NCBI RefSeq assembly: GCF_014196745.1
Contig: NZ_JACIEH010000006.1
Coordinates: forward strand, 1-64,000
Source of the DNA: Sphingomonas kyeonggiensis
Lineage (GTDB): Bacteria; Pseudomonadota; Alphaproteobacteria; Sphingomonadales; Sphingomonadaceae
Reading direction: 5' to 3'
Length of the DNA: 64,000 nt
Part shown: piece after piece, positions 42,021 to 50,795 of the stretch
Layout: every line of letters starts with the position of its first letter
How positions within the stretch are numbered: position 1 is the stretch's first letter
Made by a program: the position numbers and the translations under genes
Notes under the pieces: generated by a model
Told to the model about the DNA's origin: nothing
Database searches by the model: none
What the model saw: only the letters and a program-made list of their open reading frames with translations

Positions 42021-42551
42021 ATGGCGAAGCTGGTCTACGCACTGAACCAGTCGCTTGACGGCTATGTCGACCATATGAAGTTCCAGCCCGATCCGGTGCT
42101 CTTCCGGCATTTCACCGAGGATGTGCGGAGCCTCGCCGGCAACATCTATGGCCGCCGGATGTACGAGGTGATGCGCTATTGGGACGAGGACCAACCCGAA
42201 TGGGGCGAGGCCGAGCGCAACTATGCACTAGTCTGGCGGGCCATGCCGAAATGGGTGGTCTCGCGCTCGCTGGGGTCGGTCGGTCCCAACGCCACGCTGG
42301 TCGCCGATGATCTCGGTGCGACGGTGCGCAGGCTCAAGACGACGCTGGAGGGGGTGATCGAAGTCGCCGGCACGCTGCTGGCCCGGAGCCTGACCGAGCT
42401 TGGGCTGGTCGATGAGTACCGGATGTACCTGCACCCGGTCATCCTGGGCAGTGGCAAGCCCTATTTCGCCGGTCCCCGGCCGCGGTTGCGGCTGGTTGCG
42501 GACGAACGCATCGGCGAGGACGTGATCCGGCTGACCTACGTTCCCGCCTGA
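42021..42551 (+). CDS. Dihydrofolate-reductase-like (RibD C-terminal domain) protein
   Basis: This 176-aa protein of the YyaP/YwjB-type DHFR/RibD_C family has the N-terminal strand KLVYALNQSLDGYVD, a nucleotide-binding YGRRMYEVMRYW and the C-terminal signature DEYRMYLHPVILGSGKPYF. Such stand-alone proteins probably bind NADPH; their substrates are mostly unknown. AGGAGG lies about 8 bases before the ATG. It is separated from the esterase by 77 bases and is convergent with the Tat-exported protein gene, whose stop is 3 bases away. It may be unrelated to the sugar-acid genes. Confidence 0.85.
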   Translation: MAKLVYALNQSLDGYVDHMKFQPDPVLFRHFTEDVRSLAGNIYGRRMYEVMRYWDEDQPEWGEAERNYALVWRAMPKWVVSRSLGSVGPNATLVADDLGATVRRLKTTLEGVIEVAGTLLARSLTELGLVDEYRMYLHPVILGSGKPYFAGPRPRLRLVADERIGEDVIRLTYVPA

Positions 42552-42554
42552 CGC

Positions 42555-44387
42555 TCACCTATTCCATGGAAACGCCAGTGTCGGCCGGTTCGCGAACCGC
42601 CGCATGGCCAGCTTCAGGCGAGCGCCACAGCCGGGCTCCAGCCGTAGCGTGAAGTCCGGCCGGCCGATCCGCGCCTCCACGCCGTCCAGCACCGCGCTCT
42701 CGATCCGGTGCTCGGCCCAGGCACCGCCCTGCACGACCACATTGCGCGGCGTTCTGCCGAGATTGACCAGGGTGACCTCCACCGAACTCTCCCCCAGCGC
42801 ATGGACCAGAGCCGCGACATCCTCGGGCACGCCGGCGCGGCGCTTGTCGGCATCGAAATAGCGCAGGCGGCAATGGAGCGGCACGCCGCCCTGATTGGGC
42901 GAGGTTGGCGACCAGGGCGGGCGGCCGATGTGCAGCCCGCCGGTCATCAGCTGGATCAGGCTGGTGATGCTCGCCGGGGTAATGTCGAGCGGCCAATCGG
43001 CGAGGCGGGTGTCGGGCGTGGTCGGGTCTTCTGCCTGCGCCTTTTCGCGCTTGGCGATCCGGTCGAGATCGGCCTGCATCGCCCTGATCGGATAGCCGGG
43101 ATTGGCGCCCTCGAGGAATGAGACCCAGGGATGCTCGCCCGCCGCGGCGCGGTCCCGCGGGTCCTGGGTGAAGTACCAGATCTCGAAGCCGTTGCTGCGA
43201 TAGGGGCCGGGCTTCCAGCCATACCAGCCCTGGGCGCCATACATGGTCGGCGCCTCGAACTTGCCGTCGCGTTGCCGTCCGGCCTCGTTGATCCGGGCAT
43301 TCTGGCGGCGCCACAGCTCGACATAGGAGAGGTCGCCCGTAAGCACGGTGCCGCCCATGAAGGCGGTGATCGAGCGCGGCACGCGGTTGCGGTCCTCGCG
43401 CTTGCCGGTCTGCGGCACGGTTGGGGAGAAGCCCCAGCCATAGGTGCCGCGCCACCAATTGGCGCCGACCTTGCCGTCGAGCCCGATATGGCTGGGCAGG
43501 ATGTCGTTGTTCGCTTTCGCCCGATCCACCCAGGCATCGAGATAGTCTAGCGCCCAGCGCCGATAGCGCTCGCCGCCGCCCAGCGCATAGGCGTTTAGGC
43601 CCAGCGTGGTTGCCTGGAGGTTGAGCGGGTTGTCGCCGACCACCTCGCCATATTCGTTATAATGGTCGAGCGTCTGCTGGTAGGTCGTCTCGCCATGCTC
43701 CATGTGGAAGCGCTCGCCCGCCTCGAACGGGTCGCCGGCCCAGTCGAGCGGGGTCGCCTCGCGCAGCATCGGCCCGCGGCTGCCGTTCATCATGCTGCGG
43801 ATGATCCGCCGCTCGGGATCGTAGTTCTGCACCGTCGGGTCGTGGCCGGTATAGAAATCGGCATAGCGCATCGTCCGCGCCAGCAGCTTGCGGTCGCGCG
43901 GAATGGACAGGCCCATCACGTTGAAGCTGGTCAGGCCTTCGGAGTTGTGCTGCCAGTCCATCTGGACCGGGAACTCGCGATGATACATGCCCTGCCGCGC
44001 GATCGGCACTTCGAGCGTACGCGCGGCGGTGTATTGCTTGAGGTGCCCTTCCCAGAAGCGCTGGGCCAGCGTCAGGATCCGGTCCGAGCCACCCAGCGCG
44101 TGGAGCACCAGCCAGTCATTGGTCGCCTCTGCCGCGTCGTCGGGGCCGTCATTGGCGCCCCAGCGCTCGAACACCTTCAGCCAGCCGCGCGCGTCGACGT
44201 ACTTGGCGTAGAAGGCTTCGCACGCGGCGGCGTTGCGGGCGAGCAGCCTGCGCTGCATCACCGCCCAGTCCGGCGCGGCCATCTTGCTGCTGGCGATGAG
44301 CCGGGCAGGGGCGGCATGGGCCGCGGCGGGCAGGGCGACGGCACCGGCGGCGCCCTGGAGCAGGAAGCGGCGGCGATCCATCGTCAT
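42555..44387 (-). CDS. Tat-exported protein of unrecognised family, probably carbohydrate-active
   Basis: This 610-aa protein begins with a clear twin-arginine signal (TMDRRRFLLQGAAGAVALPA). I do not recognise its family. The middle part (about 140-420) is helical with many aromatic and acidic residues (NVMGLSIPRDRKLLARTMRY, ALDYLDAWVDRAKANNDILP, GANWWRGTYGWGFSP), as in alpha/alpha-toroid lyases and glucuronyl hydrolases. The last 130 residues look beta-rich (LHCRLRYFDADKRR, VEVTLVNLGRTPRNVVVQGG), like a C-terminal sandwich domain. Its ATG overlaps the stop of the upstream MFS transporter (ATGA), so the two are translationally coupled. A periplasmic enzyme feeding a sugar acid to that transporter is the best guess. 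Confidence 0.8.
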   Translation of the reverse strand: MTMDRRRFLLQGAAGAVALPAAAHAAPARLIASSKMAAPDWAVMQRRLLARNAAACEAFYAKYVDARGWLKVFERWGANDGPDDAAEATNDWLVLHALGGSDRILTLAQRFWEGHLKQYTAARTLEVPIARQGMYHREFPVQMDWQHNSEGLTSFNVMGLSIPRDRKLLARTMRYADFYTGHDPTVQNYDPERRIIRSMMNGSRGPMLREATPLDWAGDPFEAGERFHMEHGETTYQQTLDHYNEYGEVVGDNPLNLQATTLGLNAYALGGGERYRRWALDYLDAWVDRAKANNDILPSHIGLDGKVGANWWRGTYGWGFSPTVPQTGKREDRNRVPRSITAFMGGTVLTGDLSYVELWRRQNARINEAGRQRDGKFEAPTMYGAQGWYGWKPGPYRSNGFEIWYFTQDPRDRAAAGEHPWVSFLEGANPGYPIRAMQADLDRIAKREKAQAEDPTTPDTRLADWPLDITPASITSLIQLMTGGLHIGRPPWSPTSPNQGGVPLHCRLRYFDADKRRAGVPEDVAALVHALGESSVEVTLVNLGRTPRNVVVQGGAWAEHRIESAVLDGVEARIGRPDFTLRLEPGCGARLKLAMRRFANRPTLAFPWNR

Positions 44388-45694
44388 TCGGAAATCTCCA
44401 CCCGGCGGATCGGGCCGGCGATGACCAGGAAGGCGAAGATCGTCAGCAGGCAGTGCGCGCCGACGAACACCAGCGCCAGGTCGAACGAACCGGTGCCCGC
44501 AACGATATAGCCGACCACGATCGGGGTCACGATCCCGGCGATGTTGCCGAACATGTTGAACACCCCGCCCGAGAGCCCGGCGAGCTTCTTTGGCGCGACA
44601 TCGGCCATCACCGCCCAGCCGAGCGAGGCGACGCCCTTGCCGAAGAAGGCGACCGACATCAGCGTGACGACCAGCCATTCCTGATCGACCCATACACAGG
44701 CGATGATCGCGGTGGCGAGCAGCATGCCGACGGTCAGCGGCGTCTTGCGTGCCCAGTCGAGCGAGCCGGTGCGCTTCAGGATGCGATCGGAGATGAAACC
44801 GCCGGCGAGTCCGCCGACGAAACCGAACAGGGCAGGCGCGGCAGCGGCGAAGCCCGCCTCCATGATGTTCAGCCCGCGCTCCTTGACCAGGTAGATCGGG
44901 AACCAGGTGACGAAGAAATAGGTCAGCACGTTGATGCAATATTGCCCCAGATAGATGCCGAGCATCATCCGGTTGGCGATCAGCTTGCGGACATTGGCCC
45001 ATTCGAACGCCGCCGAGGATCCGGCCTGGTCCTCCATATGGATCAGGCCGCCGCCAGCCTCGATCTCGTCGAGCTCGGCGCGGTTGATCGAGGGATGCCT
45101 GGCCGGGCTGTGGATGAAGCGCAGAAAGGCAAGGGTGGCGAGCAGGCCCAGCCCGCCCATCGTCCAGAACACCGAGCGCCAGCCAAAGCTGTGCGCCAGC
45201 CAGCCCATCAGCGGCACAAAGGCGACGATCGAGAAGTATTGCGCCGAATTGAAGATCGCCGAGGCCGTGCCGCGCTCGGCGGCGGGGAACCAGGCGGCGA
45301 CCAGCCGGGCATTGCCCGGGAAGGACGGCGCCTCGGCCAGCCCGACGAGGAAGCGCAGCGCGAACAGCATTGCGGTGGCGGAAAGGATCGGCACCAGCCC
45401 GGCAAAGCCTTGGCTGAAGGTGAAGATCGACCAGAGCGCGATCGCGCCGGCATAGACGCGCTTGGTGCCGAACCTGTCGAGCAGCAGCCCGCCCGGGATC
45501 TGCGACAGCGCATAGGCCCAGGCGAAGGCGGAAAGGATGTAGCCGGTCTGCACCGGGGTGAGCCCCAGCTCGCCGGCAGCGGCGTTGCCGGCGATCGAGA
45601 AGGTCGCGCGATCGGCATAGTTCACGCTGGTGATCAGGAAGATCAATGCGATGATCGCATGGCGCACGCGCGTAGGCCGGCTGCCTTCGGTCAA
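44384..45694 (-). CDS. MFS transporter, hexarate/hexuronate (anion:cation symporter) type
   Basis: This protein of about 436 aa has 12 membrane segments. Signatures of the GudP/GarP/ExuT branch are SVNYADRATFSIAGNAAAGE, the loop motif GLLLDRFGTKRVYAGAIALW, RFLVGLAEAPSFPGNARLVA and the mid-protein FFVTWFPIYLVKERGLN. It should import glucarate, galactarate or related acids by proton symport. I place the start at TTG 45694 because AAGGAG lies exactly 6 bases upstream; the longer GTG start at 45712 would put that ribosome site inside the gene. It is coupled to the downstream Tat protein and divergent from a TBDR gene. Confidence 0.9.
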   Translation of the reverse strand: MTEGSRPTRVRHAIIALIFLITSVNYADRATFSIAGNAAAGELGLTPVQTGYILSAFAWAYALSQIPGGLLLDRFGTKRVYAGAIALWSIFTFSQGFAGLVPILSATAMLFALRFLVGLAEAPSFPGNARLVAAWFPAAERGTASAIFNSAQYFSIVAFVPLMGWLAHSFGWRSVFWTMGGLGLLATLAFLRFIHSPARHPSINRAELDEIEAGGGLIHMEDQAGSSAAFEWANVRKLIANRMMLGIYLGQYCINVLTYFFVTWFPIYLVKERGLNIMEAGFAAAAPALFGFVGGLAGGFISDRILKRTGSLDWARKTPLTVGMLLATAIIACVWVDQEWLVVTLMSVAFFGKGVASLGWAVMADVAPKKLAGLSGGVFNMFGNIAGIVTPIVVGYIVAGTGSFDLALVFVGAHCLLTIFAFLVIAGPIRRVEISE

Positions 45695-45700
45695 GTCACT

Positions 45701-45706
45701 CTCCTT
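45701..45706 (-). promoter_or_regulatory. Ribosome-binding site deciding the MFS start
   Basis: A perfect AAGGAG on the minus strand lies 6 bases before TTG 45694. This supports a TTG start over GTG 45712. Confidence 0.6.
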
Positions 45707-45973
45707 ACGCACGGCGCGCCTGTAGCCGGCGCGTGGATGGCCTTTTTACGCCTACCGGGCGACGGGGACGGGGTCCAAGCCAAAAAGGGGAATGATCCAG
45801 TCTTGGCTTAGCTAGATCGTGCTGGTTTAGCGCTAGGCATCTTCCGATCAGTGCAAGATGCGCATTGATCCATGTCCGATTGAGGTTGGCCTGTTGCGCG
45901 GCTTCGCGGCTAACCAACCTGCAATCAAATCCGCTCGGAAAAGAAGCGGCACCACATGGGGAGACTGAAGGCG

Positions 45974-48778
45974 ATGTCCCGCACCCGAATCCTGAAATCC
46001 GTCCTCGCATTGTCTGGCGCGGCCGCGGCGCTGGCAGTCGCGCAAGCCCAGGCGCAGGATGCGTCTGTCGATCCGGCACCCGAAGCGGCCGCTCCAACCC
46101 AGGACGAGGGCGCCGGCAACGAGATCGTCGTCAAGGGCTTCCGCGCCAGCCTCAACAGCGCGCTCAACCTGAAGCGCAACGAGACCGCGACGATCGACGC
46201 GATCAAGGCCGAGGACGTGGCCGAGTTCCCCGATCTCAACCTAGCGGAATCGCTGCAGCGTATTCCCGGCGTGGCGATCAGTCGCGTAAACGGCGAGGGC
46301 CGCAACATCTCGATCCGTGGCCTCGGCCCGGAATATAGCCGCGTCCGCATCAACGGCATGGAAGCGATCGGCACCACCGGCGGCACCGACAATTCGGGCG
46401 GCGTGAACCGCGGTCGCGGTTTCGACTTCAACATCTTCTCGTCTGACCTGTTCAACAGCCTGGCGGTGCGCAAGACCGCTACCGCCGATGTCGAGGAAGG
46501 CTCGCTCGGCGGAACGGTCGACCTGCAGACCGCGCGCCCGTTCGACTATCGCAAGCCGACTGCGGTGATCCAGGCGGCGGCGAGCTATAACGATCTGGCC
46601 CGCAAGGCGACGCCGCGCGTGTCCGGCCTGCTCACCACCAGCACCGCGGACGGCCGCTTCGGTGTGCTGCTCTCGGTTGCCTATGAAGAGCGCCACCTGG
46701 TCGAGGAAGGCGCCAACATCACGCGCTGGACCTATGGCGGGTTCAATGGCGGCTTCGCGCCGACTTCGACGATCGCCGGCAAGACAATCGCCCAGATCAA
46801 CGACACCAATCCGGCCACCGCGCTCTATCATCCGCGCATTCCCGGCCTGGTCAGCTACGACATCCGGCAGAAGCGCCTCGGCGCGGCGCTCGGCGTGCAG
46901 TTCCAGCCGACCGAGAAGACGCTGATCTCGATCGATGGCCTCTATTCGCGGCTCGACGGCACCCGCCAGGAAGCGCAGTTCCAGGCGATCAGCTTCAGCC
47001 GCTCGGGCAGCGGCAAGCCGCAGACGATCATCCGCTCGGGCACCGTCGATGCGAACCGCAACATCATCAGCGGCACGTTCGATAACGTGGATCTGCGCAC
47101 CCAGGCGCGTTACGACAAGCTGACCACGGACTTCTACCAGCTCACCGGCACGCTCGATCAGAAGATCGGGGAGTCGCTGAAGTTCGGCGCGGTGGTCGGC
47201 TATTCGCGCTCGGAGTTCCGCAACCCGATCCAGACCACGGTGACGATCGATGCGGCGAACACCAACGGCTTCTATTACGACTTCTCGACCCGTTTCCCGA
47301 CGATCCGCCCGGGTGTCGACATCAGCAATCCCGCGACCTTCGCCTTCACCAACGGCACCTCCGAAGTCCGCATCCGCCCGCAGACCGTCGACAACAGCTT
47401 CACCAACGCCAAGGGCTTCCTCGAATGGACGACCTCGCCCGAGCTGAAGCTCAAGGCGGGCGTCGATTGGCGGCGGTTCGAATATGCCTCGACCGAGCAG
47501 CGCCGCCTGCAGGGCGAGACGGTGGTGACCACGCTCACCCCGGCCCAGTTGGCGCCGCTGACGACCGTCTTCTCCGGCTTCGGCCGCGGGCTCGAAATCC
47601 CCTCGGGCACGCCGACTTCCTGGGTGGTGCCGAACCTTCAGGCCTTCCAGGCCTATCTCAGCACCGCGACCAACCCGACCTATGCGATCGGCGGGGTCGA
47701 GAACGCCACGGCGCGCGGCTCGTTCGTCACGGTGCGTGAGGAGGATCTCGGCGCCTGGGGCATGGCCGAGTTCAACCTCGCCAATGCCGGCGTGCCGATC
47801 CGCGGCGATGTCGGCCTGCGCTATGTGAAGACCGACCAGTTCTCCACCGGCTATGCCAGTCAGGGCACCGCGATCAACCTGGTCAGCGCGGATCGCAGCT
47901 ACGAGAACTGGCTGCCCTCCGCCAACCTCGTCTTCGACGTGACCGACAATCTGATGGTGCGCTTCGCCGCCGCCAAGACGATCGCCCGCGCCGGCATCGG
48001 CTCGCTCACCCCGGGCGGCAACCTCAACGTCTCGGGCGGCAACCGCACCTTCAGCTCGGGCAATCCGGATCTGAAGCCGACCAAGTCGACCAACCTCGAC
48101 GCCTCGATCGAATGGTATCCGACGCGCGGCGCGATCTATGCGGTCTCGGCCTTCCAGAAGGACATCGGCACCTTCGTCCAGACGCTGAGCACCACCGTGC
48201 CCTATAGCAGCCTGGGCCTGCCCAACTCGCTGCTGAACGGGACCACCGCGAGCCCGACCGACGCGTTCATCGTCAGCCAGCCGGTCAATTCGAAGGGTGG
48301 CCTGCTGCGCGGCTTCGAAGTGAACGTGCAGCAGCCCTTCAGCTTCCTCCCGGGCTTCCTCAGCAACTTCGGCCTGCTGGCCAACTACACCTATGTCAGC
48401 TCCGACATCGAATATCTGACTGCGGCCAATGGCTCGACCACGGTGAAGGCGCCGCTGCTCGGCCTGTCCAAGCACGCGGCCAACGGCACGCTCTATTATG
48501 AGACGAAGAAGTTCTCGATCCGCGGATCGATCGCCTATCGCTCCAACTACCTCACCGCCGTGCCGGGTACCGAGGGCAATTCGTACAACGGCACCAATGC
48601 GACGACCAACATCGACGCGCAGGTCTCCTACAACGTCACCGACAAGTTCAAGATCAGTCTCGAGATGATCAACCTTACCGACGAACTGAACGACCAGTTC
48701 GTCGATGCGACCAACCGGCTCAACGTGCTCACCCACAGCGGCCGTCAGTTCGTCCTGGGCGCGCGGCTGGCCTTCTAA
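45974..48778 (+). CDS. TonB-dependent receptor of the Xanthomonas/Caulobacter clade, sugar-acid locus
   Basis: This 934-aa receptor has a signal peptide (LALSGAAAALAVAQAQAQ), then NEIVVKGFRASLNSALNLKR and the clade signature FPDLNLAESLQRIPGVAISR with GEGRNISIRGLGPEYSRVRI. The barrel ends GARLAF. This clade mostly imports oligosaccharides or glycosides in Caulobacter and Xanthomonas. ATG 45974 is chosen because the signal peptide starts there and GAAGG is just upstream; an in-frame ATG at 45956 adds six residues. It is divergent from the MFS transporter, whose gene lies 280 bases away, so both may share a regulator-controlled intergenic region. A strong terminator follows. Confidence 0.94.
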   Translation: MSRTRILKSVLALSGAAAALAVAQAQAQDASVDPAPEAAAPTQDEGAGNEIVVKGFRASLNSALNLKRNETATIDAIKAEDVAEFPDLNLAESLQRIPGVAISRVNGEGRNISIRGLGPEYSRVRINGMEAIGTTGGTDNSGGVNRGRGFDFNIFSSDLFNSLAVRKTATADVEEGSLGGTVDLQTARPFDYRKPTAVIQAAASYNDLARKATPRVSGLLTTSTADGRFGVLLSVAYEERHLVEEGANITRWTYGGFNGGFAPTSTIAGKTIAQINDTNPATALYHPRIPGLVSYDIRQKRLGAALGVQFQPTEKTLISIDGLYSRLDGTRQEAQFQAISFSRSGSGKPQTIIRSGTVDANRNIISGTFDNVDLRTQARYDKLTTDFYQLTGTLDQKIGESLKFGAVVGYSRSEFRNPIQTTVTIDAANTNGFYYDFSTRFPTIRPGVDISNPATFAFTNGTSEVRIRPQTVDNSFTNAKGFLEWTTSPELKLKAGVDWRRFEYASTEQRRLQGETVVTTLTPAQLAPLTTVFSGFGRGLEIPSGTPTSWVVPNLQAFQAYLSTATNPTYAIGGVENATARGSFVTVREEDLGAWGMAEFNLANAGVPIRGDVGLRYVKTDQFSTGYASQGTAINLVSADRSYENWLPSANLVFDVTDNLMVRFAAAKTIARAGIGSLTPGGNLNVSGGNRTFSSGNPDLKPTKSTNLDASIEWYPTRGAIYAVSAFQKDIGTFVQTLSTTVPYSSLGLPNSLLNGTTASPTDAFIVSQPVNSKGGLLRGFEVNVQQPFSFLPGFLSNFGLLANYTYVSSDIEYLTAANGSTTVKAPLLGLSKHAANGTLYYETKKFSIRGSIAYRSNYLTAVPGTEGNSYNGTNATTNIDAQVSYNVTDKFKISLEMINLTDELNDQFVDATNRLNVLTHSGRQFVLGARLAF

Positions 48779-48810
48779 GCCTCCGGGCCAGTCATCCCTC
48801 TCCCGGGAAC

Positions 48811-48844
48811 GGGGCCAGCCTCCCCCTCGGCTGGCCCCTTTTTT
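48811..48844 (+). terminator. Rho-independent terminator after the sugar-acid TBDR
   Basis: GGGGCCAGCC (48811-48820) and GGCTGGCCCC (48829-48838) form a perfect 10-bp stem with an 8-base loop, followed by six T (48839-48844). It is the best-formed terminator in the window, 32 bases after the stop. Confidence 0.92.
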
Positions 48845-49040
48845 CCTGGGCCCGATCTGCGCGGAACCCGTTCGGATCGCGTATCCACCCACACCGCGGA
48901 AGCCCGGAGAAGTCGCGCAGCCGCCGGGCATCGAACTCATGGTCATACTGGCGGCGGGTAGGTCCGGACGATTTCTCAGGAACTAGGATGCGCCTGGCCG
49001 GGTTTTCTCAGTGCGGATACGGCAACGAAAGGGAGAGCGC

Positions 49041-49229
49041 ATGTCCAAATCGATTATCGAGCGCGGGCTCGAGCTGGCGAACAGCGGCGCGTATCGGCGT
49101 GTCGAGGAGATCGAGCGCGAGGTGTCGTTCGAAGGTTATTCGAACGCCGCGCAGCATTTCGCGGCGCCTACCTTCCGCAAGCAGCTGCGCAACCTGATGC
49201 AATCGTCACGGGCCTCGCGACTGGTCTGA
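49041..49229 (+). CDS. Small conserved protein, first of a tandem paralogous pair
   Basis: This 62-aa basic, helical protein has no signal peptide. GGGAG precedes the ATG. The core SIIERGLELANSGAYRRVEE and EGYSNAAQHFAAPTFRKQL is shared with the next gene at 49310, showing a tandem duplication. I recall similar short proteins in other sphingomonads but know no function. The spacing of charged residues suggests a compact helical domain. It is followed by a gap of 80 bases before the paralogue. Confidence 0.75.
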   Translation: MSKSIIERGLELANSGAYRRVEEIEREVSFEGYSNAAQHFAAPTFRKQLRNLMQSSRASRLV

Positions 49230-49309
49230 GGTGGCTGGATTGCGATATCGGCGGAACATGGTTCACCTATGTTGGTGCCGAAGCGGGCGCGCGGGTTCAA
49301 ATAGCTCCG

Positions 49310-49543
49310 ATGAACGGAAAGAGCCTGATCGAGCGTGCGATCGAACTTGCCCGGTCGGGCGCCTATGAGCGGATCGATCAGATCGAACGGCAGTTGAATG
49401 CGGAGGGCTATTCGAACGTCGCCTCGCATCTGGACGCGCCTTCGTTGCGTCGGCAGCTTAGCCAGCTGGGTCGAGCCGCGCGGGGTGAACCTCCGAAGGC
49501 GCGTGGACGGCCGCCTGTGCCGCGGGATCCCGCCGACGCCTGA
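49310..49543 (+). CDS. Small conserved protein, second of a tandem paralogous pair
   Basis: This 77-aa protein matches the 49041 gene over about 50 residues (SLIERAIELARSGAYERIDQ, EGYSNVASHLDAPSLRRQL). It adds a Pro/Arg-rich C-terminal tail (RGRPPVPRDPADA) that could be flexible or bind nucleic acid; this is only a guess. No good ribosome-binding site is visible just before the ATG. Conservation of the same Gly-Tyr-Ser-Asn and Ala-Pro positions in both copies indicates selection on the protein. Function unknown. Confidence 0.75.
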   Translation: MNGKSLIERAIELARSGAYERIDQIERQLNAEGYSNVASHLDAPSLRRQLSQLGRAARGEPPKARGRPPVPRDPADA

Positions 49544-49630
49544 TTGGAGTGATGCGATGAATGCGCCCGCTCGGAGCACCAACGCAACAAATTAGGGCGA
49601 CCCCGCCGAAGCGCGGCCGCCCTTGTCGGC

Positions 49631-50227
49631 TCAGGGCTTCAAGCCCTTAGCCATGTTGAGATGCGCGGCGACGGTGGGGCTCAGCTTGGTCGCGAAATCG
49701 CGCAGCGATGCCGGCACATTGGCGTCAGCGGAACTGACCTTCAGCGCGGCGAGCGTCTTCTCGTGCGCATCCACCTGTGCCCCGGCATAGGCCTTGTCGA
49801 AGTCGGCGCCCTTGAGCGGCTTCAGCGAATCGAGCGTCTGTTGCTGTTCGGCGGTCAGCGTCGGATCGGGCGTGATCGCCGGGGCGGCGGCGCCGGCGGC
49901 GGTCTTGAGCTTGGCGGTCGATTCGGTGTGGGCCTTGATCATCGACGCGGCGAATTTCTTCACCGCCGCCGACTCTGCCTGGCTCTCGGCGAGTTTTGAG
50001 CTGGCGATCTCGAAGGCATCGTTGGAAGCGGCGGCGTTGGCGAAGGTCTGGCCCGCGGAAGCGGTGGGCGCGGGCGCCATGTCCATCCCATTGGCCATCA
50101 TCCCGGCATCGGTATTGGCGGTCGTGGTCGTCGTGGTGGTGTCGGTGCTGGTGGTCTCGGTCTTCGAGCCGCAGCCTGCGAGCGCGAGCGCGGCGGCGCC
50201 CACTGTCATCCAACGAACTATCTGCAT
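49631..50227 (-). CDS. DUF4142 lipoprotein
   Basis: This 198-aa protein has a lipobox (ALALAGCGSK; Cys about residue 20), a Thr-rich linker (seven consecutive Thr) and a DUF4142 domain (about residues 58-195). The domain shows FANAAASNDAFEIASSKLAE, AVKKFAASMIKAHTESTAKL and LRDFATKLSPTVAAHLNMA, the four-helix ferritin-like layout of this family. It should be a membrane-anchored periplasmic protein; its role (often linked to stress) is not defined. GGGAGG lies 5 bases before ATG 50227. The longer frame upstream to 50698 is a shadow. Confidence 0.88.
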   Translation of the reverse strand: MQIVRWMTVGAAALALAGCGSKTETTSTDTTTTTTTANTDAGMMANGMDMAPAPTASAGQTFANAAASNDAFEIASSKLAESQAESAAVKKFAASMIKAHTESTAKLKTAAGAAAPAITPDPTLTAEQQQTLDSLKPLKGADFDKAYAGAQVDAHEKTLAALKVSSADANVPASLRDFATKLSPTVAAHLNMAKGLKP

Positions 50228-50365
50228 CCGTACCTCCCTGGCATGGCCCCGCAAGGAGGGGGCTGTCAGGGGAACGCCCACCTTTATCGCCCGTTCCGCC
50301 CGAACCCTTTGATGGCACGTGCGTTCTGGAGGGGCGCCGCGTCGGCGCATGGACGGGAGGAAGAG

Positions 50366-50764
50366 ATGAGCATCTTCGGCAACATCATGGGGAAGATCTT
50401 CGGGCACAAATCGGCCGCGCCCGCGCCAACCCCTGCACCCGAGCCCGCGCCTGCCGAGGCGGCGGCTGCGCCCGCACCGGCGCCGGTGCCCGAACCTGCC
50501 GCGCAGGTCGATGTCGGCGCGGTGCTTTCCGAGATGGCGGAGATGAAGGGCGGCGGCGGCAACTACCAGACGTCGATCGTCGACCTGCTCAAGCTGCTCG
50601 ACCTCGATTCGAGCCTGGATGCACGCAAGGAGCTCGCCGAGGAGCTGGGCGTCCATGCCGGCGAGCATGGCAGTGCCGAGCAGAATATCGCGCTGCACAA
50701 GGCAGTGATGGCCAAGCTCGCCGAGAATGGCGGCGTGGTGCCGGACAGCCTGCGCAACGCCTGA
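50366..50764 (+). CDS. DUF3597 domain protein
   Basis: This 132-aa cytoplasmic protein starts MSIFGNIMGKIFGHKSA, has an Ala/Pro-rich linker (about 17-48), and a C-terminal helical DUF3597 domain with SIVDLLKLLDLDSSLDARKE and ELAEELGVHAGEHGSAEQNI. The family is found across proteobacteria and is thought to bind peptidoglycan or act in the envelope, but no function is established. GGGAGGAAGAG directly precedes the ATG. It is divergent from the DUF4142 gene, 138 bases apart. Confidence 0.88.
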   Translation: MSIFGNIMGKIFGHKSAAPAPTPAPEPAPAEAAAAPAPAPVPEPAAQVDVGAVLSEMAEMKGGGGNYQTSIVDLLKLLDLDSSLDARKELAEELGVHAGEHGSAEQNIALHKAVMAKLAENGGVVPDSLRNA

Positions 50765-50795
50765 CGCGCGTGCCTGGGGCCGCTATCCTGCCCGC

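Noticed and set aside
46241..48946. 901-codon minus-strand open frame
   Set aside because: Antisense of the TBDR at 45974-48778, which has signal peptide, plug signature and terminal Phe; the long antisense frame reflects codon bias.
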